Shown here in pieces: positions 58,701 to 64,000 of a stretch of 64,000 bases of DNA. Source of the stretch: Spongilla lacustris (lineage: Eukaryota; Porifera; Demospongiae; Spongillida; Spongillidae); the NCBI GenBank assembly GCA_949361645.1, contig OX442416.1:4316629-4380628 (forward strand), written 5' to 3'. The position numbers and the translations under genes were made by a program. A model generated the notes under the pieces. That model ran no database searches and was not told the origin of the DNA. It saw only the letters and a program-made list of their open reading frames with translations. Position 1 is the stretch's first letter, and the number at the start of each line of letters is the position of its first letter.

Positions 58701-61700
58701 CACACCCAGGGCCATTCAAGTGTTTTAACCCTGTTCCGCCTCCATGTAGAGGCCACACCCAGTACCCTTTATAAACGACATGAAATGTACGTTACAATTA
58801 TGGCATCTATCTCATGATCAAAGCGCACGTACATGTATGATTACGAATAATAATGATTATAACGGTTAGAACTGTTTGCAACAAGTTTTCATCGTAGGTG
58901 TTAAAATAAGTCTCCAGGGCAGCGTTTAAAACACAAGCGACATGTGTGGCACTGCCTCTCAAGGTGCACGCATGTTTTATTCAACTTGGCTCTGGGGCAC
59001 TACAAGAAACTCTCCAAAACTGGGTGGGCTTTTAGTACAGTCCTCTAGCTGTTTACGTATACATGTACATGTACATGCACGACCAAGCCGTATCAATTTG
59101 CTTCTATGTGCTGCTTTCAAAGTTAACACGACATGTAAACTGTTTAACCAAGCAATAAAAAGCTCATTCCAAAAAAAAAGTTTCTTATTCGAGTGAGTTA
59201 AGGCGCGTGAGCACTCGATTGAAGCATGGGAGAGAGTCGCTCCCATGCCAGTATGGAGTTGTGGGTGGGCAAAACCTTTGGTTACGATAAACAGTTCCTT
59301 ACTCAAGTTCTTCAAGGTTTTCGCAGCATCATGGTTTTAGCATGCTTAAGTAAACCTTGTTTAAATGGAGTTGTGCAATTAGCAAGAATTATTTAACACG
59401 TATGAAAGTGTGAAAAAGTTCATCACCTTAAAAAAACTGCATAGTGCAACCGTCGTCGTTGCACTAGAACGAAACGTTACTTTTATTTTGGCCGCTCCTG
59501 GGAGTACTAACGTCATCCCTGATTTAGATTTACATGTATACATGGTATTATCAATAGTTGCTTGTCATGTCTCATCATAGCACATGTATGTTGTTACATA
59601 TATATGTACTCACCCCCTCCCTCCCCTCCCTCCCCCCCACACCATCCCTCAGTGGTACTGTACGCTGTGTCTGCTGTCTACTTTGCCGGTGTCATGGTAC
59701 GTCTGATGCTGACCCTCACCCCCATCGTGTGTGTGTGTGCGGCCATCGCCATATCCTATGCCCTGGACAACTACACCAAACCTGTCCTTACTAAGGATGG
59801 TAAGGTCTTCACCTGGTTTCCAGGCCATTGTCTTATTCAATATGTCATTACCCACAAAGCCATGTATACATGTACATTGTACACAACATTTCACTTTACT
59901 ATTACGCTTGCATTTTTATATTCTCCTTGCCCTACTTGTGCGTATGATCAACGTGGCCCACCTCCCCCTCACCTGGTATGCATGGTAACGTGATCATGGT
60001 CACCTCACATGATATTCGTGATGTAAACATGGTCACCTTCCTCATACATGACCATGGTCACCTTACTCCCTTGGTACTCATGACCATGGTCACCTTCCTC
60101 ACTTGGTACTCATGACCATGGTCACCTTCCTCACTTGGTACTTATGATGTAATCATGGTCACCTTCCTCATTTGGTACTCATGACCATGGTCACCTTCCT
60201 CACTTGGTACTCATGTCCATGGTCACCTTCCTCACTTGGTACTCATAATGGTCACCTTCGCTTGGTACACATGACCATGGTCACCTTCTTCGCTTGGTAC
60301 TCATGACCATGGTCACCTTCCTCACTTGGTATTCATAATGGTCACCTTCCTCACTTGGTACTCATAATGGTCACCTTCCTCACTTGGTACTCATGATGGT
60401 CACCTTCCTCAGTTTGATATACATGATGTAATCATGGTCACCTTCCTCACTTGGTACTCATGACCATGGTCACCTTCCTCACTTGGTACTCATGATGGTC
60501 ACCCTCCTCACATGGTACTCATGATTGTCACTTTCCTCACTTGGTACTCATGACCATGGTCACCTTCCTCACTTGGTACTCATAATGGTCACCTTCACTT
60601 GGTACTCATGATGTAAACATGGTCACCTTCCTCACTTGCTACTCATGACGATGGTCACCTTCCTCACTTGCTACTCATGACCATGGTCACCTTCCTCACT
60701 TAGTACTCATAATGGCCACCTTCACTTGGTACTCATGATGTGAGCATGGTCACCTTCCTCACTTGCTACTCATGACTATAGCCACCTTCCTCACTTGGTA
60801 CTCATAATGTTCACCTTCCTCACTTGGTACTCATGATGTAAACATGGTCACCTTCCTCACTTGCTACTCATGACCATGGTTACATTTCTCACTTGGTACT
60901 CATGACCATGGTCACCTTCCTCACTAGGTACTCATGGTCACCTTCCTCACTTGGTATTCATGATGTAATCATGGTCATCATTCCTCACTTGGTATTCATG
61001 ATTTAATCATGGTCATTATCCTCACTTGGTACTCATGACCATGGTAACATTCCTCACTAGGTACTCATGGTCACCTTCATCACTTGGTACTCATGATGGT
61101 CACCTTCCTCACTTGGTACTCATGACCATGGTCACCTACCTCACTTGCTACTCATGATGGTCACCTTCTTCACTTGGTACTCATGATGGTCACCTTCACT
61201 TGGTACTTATGATGGTCACCTTCTTCACTTGGTACTCATGATGGTCACCTTCCGCACTTGGTACTCATGATATAATCTTGGTCACATTTCACGCTTGGTA
61301 CTCATGACCATGGTCACCTTCCTCACTTGGTACTCATGATGGTCACCTTCTTCACTTGGTACTCATGATGGTCACCTTCCTCACTTGGTACTCATAATGG
61401 TCACCTTCCTCATGTGGTACTCTCATGACCATAGTCATGGATACCAGGTGACCATGATTACATCATGAGTACCAAGTGAGGAAGGTGACCATGGCAAGTG
61501 AGTAAGGTGACCATAATGACTACCAAGTGAGGAAGGTGAGCATGGTCACATCATGAGTACCATGTGAGGAAGGTAACCATGGTCACAAAATGAGTACCAG
61601 GTGAGGAAGGTGACCATCATGAGTACCAAGTGAGGAAGGTGATCATGGTCGTGAGTACCAGGTGAGGAAGGTAAGCATGGTCACCTTCCTCACTTGGTAC

Positions 61701-63721
61701 TCTTGATCATGGTCACCTTACTGATGTGACCCATGGTCACCTTCCACACTTGGTATCACTTGGTACTCATAATGGTCACCTTCCTCACTTGGTACTCATG
61801 ATAGTCACCATCCTCGATTTGGTATACATGATGTAATCATGGTCACCTTCCTTACTTGGTACTCATGACCATGGTCACCTTCCTCACTTGGTACTCATGA
61901 TTGTCACTTTCCTCACTTGGTACTCATGACCATGGTCACCTTCCTCACTTGGTACTCATAATGGTCACCTTCTTCACTTGGTACTCATGATGTAAACATG
62001 GTCACCTTCCTCACTTCCTACTCATGACAATGGTCACCTTCCTCACTTGCAACTCATGACCATGGTCACCTTCCTCACTTGCAACTCATGACCATGGTCA
62101 CCTTCCTCACTTAGTACTCATAATGGTCATCTTCCTCACTTGGTACTCAGAATGGTCACCTTCTTCACTTGGTACTCATGATGTAAACATGGTCACCTTC
62201 CTCACTTGCTACTCATGACTATGGCCACCTTCCTCACTTGATACTCATAATGGTCACCTTCCTCACTTGGTACTCATGATGTAAACATGGTCACCTTCCT
62301 CACTTGCTACTCATGACCATGGTCACCTTCCTCACTAGGTACTCATGGTCACCTTCCTCACTAGGTACTCATGGTCACCTTCCTCACTAGGTACTCATGG
62401 TCACCTTCCTCACTAGGTACTCATGGTCACCTTCCTCACTTGGTATTCATGATGTAATCATGGTCATCATCCTCACTTGGTACTCATAACCATGGTCACC
62501 TTCCTCACTAGGTACTCATGGTCACCTTCATCACTTGGTACTCATGATGGTCACCTTCCTCACTTGCTACTCATGACCATGGTCACCTTCCTCACTTGGT
62601 ACTCATGACCATGGTCACCTACCTCACTTGCTACTCATGATGGTCACCTTCTTCACTTGGTACTCATGATGGTCACCTTCCTCACTTGGTACTCATGATG
62701 GTCACCTTCCTCACTTGGTACTCATGATGGTCACCTTCCTCACTTGGTACTCATGATGGTCACCTTCCTCACTTGGTACTCATGATGGTCACCTGCCTCA
62801 TTTGCTACCCATGACCACGGTCACCTTCCTCATTTGCTACTCATGACCATGGTCACCTTCCGCACTTGGTACTCATGATATAATCTTGGTCACATTTCAC
62901 GCTTGGTACTCATGACCATGGTCACCTTCCTCACTTGGTACTCATGATGGTCACTTTCCTCACTTGGTACTCATGATGGTCACCTTCCTCACTTGGTACT
63001 CATGATGGTCACCTTCCTCATGTGGTACTCTCATGACCATAGTCATGGATACCAGGTGACCATGATTACATCATGAGTACCAAGTGAGGAAGGTGACCAT
63101 GGCAAATGAGGAAGGTGAGCATGGTCACATCATGAGTACCATGTGAGGAAGGTAACCATGGTCACAAAATGAGTACCAGGTGAGGAAGGTGACCATCATG
63201 AGTACCAAGTGAGGAAGGTGAGCATGGTCATGAGTACCAGGTGAGAAAGGTGATCATGGTCATGAGTACCAGGTGAGGAAGGTGATCATGGTCATGAGTA
63301 CCATGTGAGGAAGGTGAGCATGGTCACCTTCCTCACTTGGTACTCTTGACCATGGTCACCTTACTGATGTGACCCATGGTCACCTTCCTCACTTGGTACT
63401 CATGACTATGATCACCCTGCTCACTTGGTGCTCATGTCCATGGTCACCTTCCTCACCTGGTACTCATTATATGATCATCGTCACCTTCCTCACTTGGTAC
63501 TCGTGAATCCTTAATCACGTTCTGATACTCATTATATAATCAATTTACCATTTCCTCTCTTTTTTTGCCCAGATGATGACGAGCAGACCACAAAATCTCC
63601 GTCCGAGAATGACCCAGCATCACTTGATGCCACGCCCGTCACAAAGGGTGAAAAGGGAAAGAAATCAAAGAAAGAGCGCAAGGAGAAGGAAAAGGGAGAG
63701 GGCGTGGTAGTCTATGATCGG
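51000..63721 (+). CDS. STT3B: STT3B-type oligosaccharyltransferase catalytic subunit, 5' part
   Basis: Nine exons join into 517 codons that continue beyond the window. STT3 is the catalytic subunit of the ER oligosaccharyltransferase, which transfers the lipid-linked glycan to Asn in N-X-S/T sequons. Seen in order: a lysine-rich cytosolic N-terminus, the first membrane helix (about 43-62), HEFDPWFNYR (D77, metal/acceptor site), [10 protein letters not shown] (D195, E197), multiple membrane helices, SVSE (ending E381), the [20 protein letters not shown] helix and a charged [13 protein letters not shown] loop. The last helix matches STT3B rather than STT3A. The WWDYG motif and luminal C-domain lie past the right edge. 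The start is the ATG at 51,000. Nearly every intron carries a minisatellite or homopolymer tract. Confidence 0.93.
51264..51286. repeat. G tract in STT3B intron 1
   Basis: 23 consecutive G on the transcript strand in a 129-bp intron; G-quadruplex potential close to the 5' splice site. Confidence 0.95.
51365..51473 (+). CDS. STT3B: STT3B exon 2
   Basis: Acceptor GCTTCAG, donor [26 protein letters not shown] through GRIVGGT: a highly conserved luminal loop and membrane entry. Confidence 0.92.
51484..51522. repeat. (GT)n in STT3B intron 2
   Basis: Simple TG run starting about 10 bp after the 5' splice site. Confidence 0.95.
51627..51736 (+). CDS. STT3B: STT3B exon 3
   Basis: Acceptor CTCTCAG, donor [26 protein letters not shown] through FLAPIF, phase 2. 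Confidence 0.92.
51756..52072. repeat. 25-bp minisatellite, STT3B intron 3
   Basis: The unit TCTAGTGGCTGGAGTGGTGT plus GGGGG repeats about 12 times with almost no variation; spacing 25 bp (51,786, 51,811 and on). Confidence 0.95.
52270..52288. repeat. C tract, STT3B intron 3
   Basis: 19 consecutive C; a separate 12-base G run follows at 52,504. Confidence 0.95.
52560..52754. repeat. CA-rich array abutting exon 4
   Basis: Irregular CACATGCACACATACA then pure CA up to the splice acceptor; the repeat itself supplies the terminal CACAG. Confidence 0.95.
52755..52998 (+). CDS. STT3B: STT3B exon 4
   Basis: The acceptor CACACAG is formed by the end of a CA repeat; donor GTAGGT. It holds the catalytic [10 protein letters not shown] motif and two or three membrane helices, ending SISYFYM. 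Confidence 0.92.
53020..53420. repeat. 50-bp minisatellite, STT3B intron 4
   Basis: Units GTGGTGGATAGGCTGTGTGG / GTATGTGAGGGTGTGAGGGG repeat about 8 times, with a 2-3 bp deletion variant (GCTGTGGGTATG). Confidence 0.95.
53525..53560. repeat. G tract, STT3B intron 4
   Basis: G run interrupted by AGGA, about 34 G in total, on the transcript strand. Confidence 0.9.
53970..54757. repeat. 16-bp CA-type minisatellite, STT3B intron 4
   Basis: The unit ACCACACAACACACAC repeats for almost 800 bp up to the exon 5 acceptor, with CAACACC variants. It is open in several frames on both strands (Thr/His or Cys/Val repeats), which are not genes. Confidence 0.95.
54764..54962 (+). CDS. STT3B: STT3B exon 5
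   Basis: Acceptor ACGCAG, donor [26 protein letters not shown] through [12 protein letters not shown]. Confidence 0.92.
54966..55070. repeat. Polypurine GGAGG tract, STT3B intron 5
   Basis: About 100 bp of GGGAGGAGGGGAGG with no pyrimidine for long stretches; triplex and G-quadruplex potential. Confidence 0.9.
55200..55440. repeat. 32-bp palindrome-bearing minisatellite, STT3B intron 5
   Basis: About 7 units of GGTATCATGTGACTGTCACATGCTGTCGTC; each contains CATGTGAC-T-GTCACATG, a perfect inverted repeat with E-box half sites. Confidence 0.9.
55448..55649 (+). CDS. STT3B: STT3B exon 6
   Basis: Acceptor TCTGCAG, donor [26 protein letters not shown] through [10 protein letters not shown], phase 2. 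Confidence 0.92.
55660..56210. repeat. Two minisatellites, STT3B intron 6
   Basis: A 19-bp array (GTGTGTAGGAGTGGGACCT, about 5 units) is followed by a 20-22 bp array of GTACATGTGTGGGGAGGGT with about 20 units. Gly/Val/Cys or Pro/His/Thr frames through it are artefacts. Confidence 0.95.
56276..56430 (+). CDS. STT3B: STT3B exon 7
   Basis: Acceptor CCCACAG, donor [26 protein letters not shown] (SVSE motif) through LTDERVF, phase 1. Confidence 0.92.
56615..57112. repeat. 25-bp minisatellite, STT3B intron 7
   Basis: The unit GGTTACATGGGTCAYCATGG plus GGAGA repeats about 20 times. The C/T variant (CACCATGG versus CATCATGG) alternates along the array. Confidence 0.95.
57265..59504. mobile_element. 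2.24-kb foldback with minisatellite core, STT3B intron 7
   Basis: The outer ends GGCCAAAATAAAAGT (57,272) and ACTTTTATTTTGGCC (59,478) are inverted and lie just inside flanking TA dinucleotides. Inner arms pair too: AGTTCTAACCGTTATAATCA (57,620) with ATAACGGTTAGAACTG (58,858), and CATTTCATGT / ACATGAAATG. The centre (57,790-58,690) is a 36-38 bp minisatellite that also ends in inverted orientation. No transposase seen. TA flanks and the AAAATAAAAGT tip fit a Tc1/mariner-type non-autonomous element. Confidence 0.8.
57960..58440. repeat. 37-bp minisatellite inside the foldback
   Basis: The unit GGACTTGAGGTCCTGGGTGT / GGGCAGAATGGGGTTAAAT repeats about 13 times. Each unit contains the short palindrome GGACTTGAGGTCC. 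Confidence 0.95.
59653..59799 (+). CDS. STT3B: STT3B exon 8
   Basis: Acceptor CCCTCAG, donor [26 protein letters not shown] through [10 protein letters not shown]. Confidence 0.92.
60000..63520. repeat. 3.5-kb minisatellite filling STT3B intron 8
   Basis: Units of 22-35 bp on the theme TGGTCACCTTCCTCACTTGG / TACTCATGACCA run through most of the intron. Two blocks (61,440-61,680 and 63,050-63,330) are in reverse orientation (GAGTACCAAGTGAGGAAGGT). Distinct landmarks recur 1,608-1,609 bp apart (61,254 and 62,863; 61,411 and 63,019), showing a 1.6-kb block duplication. Confidence 0.95.
63573..63721 (+). CDS. STT3B: STT3B exon 9 (last in window)
   Basis: Acceptor TTGCCCAG, donor GTCAGT. Acidic then lysine-rich loop, [13 protein letters not shown]... 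[20 protein letters not shown], ending VVVYDR. The remaining exons lie beyond 64,000. Confidence 0.85.
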
Positions 63722-64000
63722 GTCAGTGAATTTGTTTCAATTTGTACGTTGTATTGTTTGTGCAGTTTGCTAAAGCATTGCTCCAAAGCACACAAAACGT
63801 AGCCTCACTCCTAGTGCAATGTGAAGGGTCTAATTGGATCCATAATGATATTTCTAGTGGTGTTTCCAGTGAATAAAAAATAGTGTCAATATTGTTGTTT
63901 AGTTTTTTAGTACACAGCATCGCCCATCAGATGTGCACCGTGTATGTACATGTACATAAACAGCTCCGTCCAGAATTTGTATTGCAATGGAATTTTACAT

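Noticed and set aside
60000..63520. CRISPR-like short regular repeats
   Set aside because: Tandem minisatellite with no distinct spacers, inside a spliced eukaryotic gene.

Overview
The window looks like genomic DNA from an early-branching metazoan, most likely a sponge, though this is inference. It carries two large spliced genes with GT-AG introns, animal-type domains (CARD, ankyrin repeats, an STT3B-class oligosaccharyltransferase subunit), decayed retrotransposons, and a striking load of foldback transposons, minisatellites and homopolymeric G/C tracts. Nothing bacterial, plastid or mitochondrial is visible.

Layout. 1-7.4 kb holds no gene I can support. It contains a 130-bp tandem duplication, a 143-bp satellite array of about 14 units (3.43-5.38 kb) and a foldback repeat. 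From 47,496 down to 7,431 on the minus strand I can assemble one 28-exon gene. It predicts 1,136 residues: a CARD at the N terminus, about 300 residues of mostly helical unknown sequence, then some 20 ankyrin repeats, nearly all encoded one per 99-bp, phase 0-0 exon. It is a plausible death-fold signalling adaptor or receptor. A possible internal first exon at 39,056-39,109 would give an ankyrin-only form. The introns of this gene hold at least five decayed pieces of one non-LTR retroelement family with a CCHC/restriction-like-endonuclease tail, a Ty3/gypsy relic, a young 555-bp foldback MITE, and a 13,608-bp giant foldback element (21,156-34,763).

The giant element is the standout. It has near-palindromic arms of about 5.5-6.2 kb, built of degenerate tandem modules and long GT/CA runs. 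It sits between TA dinucleotides, and its loop holds a broken helix-turn-helix transposase start. A paralogous copy of its target sequence elsewhere in the window (near 13,165) lacks the insertion, so both the ends and the TA duplication can be read directly.

47.5-51 kb is intergenic, with another TA-flanked foldback, a G tract, a short hairpin and a doubtful decayed exon resembling an ANF-receptor domain. From 51,000 to the right edge on the plus strand lies the 5' two thirds of an STT3B gene: nine exons and 517 residues, cut by the window before the WWDYG catalytic motif. Almost every intron of this gene is filled by its own minisatellite. Intron 7 carries a second foldback with a minisatellite core, and intron 8 is a 3.5-kb array with orientation switches and a 1.6-kb higher-order duplication. 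The two genes are divergent, about 3.5 kb apart, and nothing shows a functional link between them.
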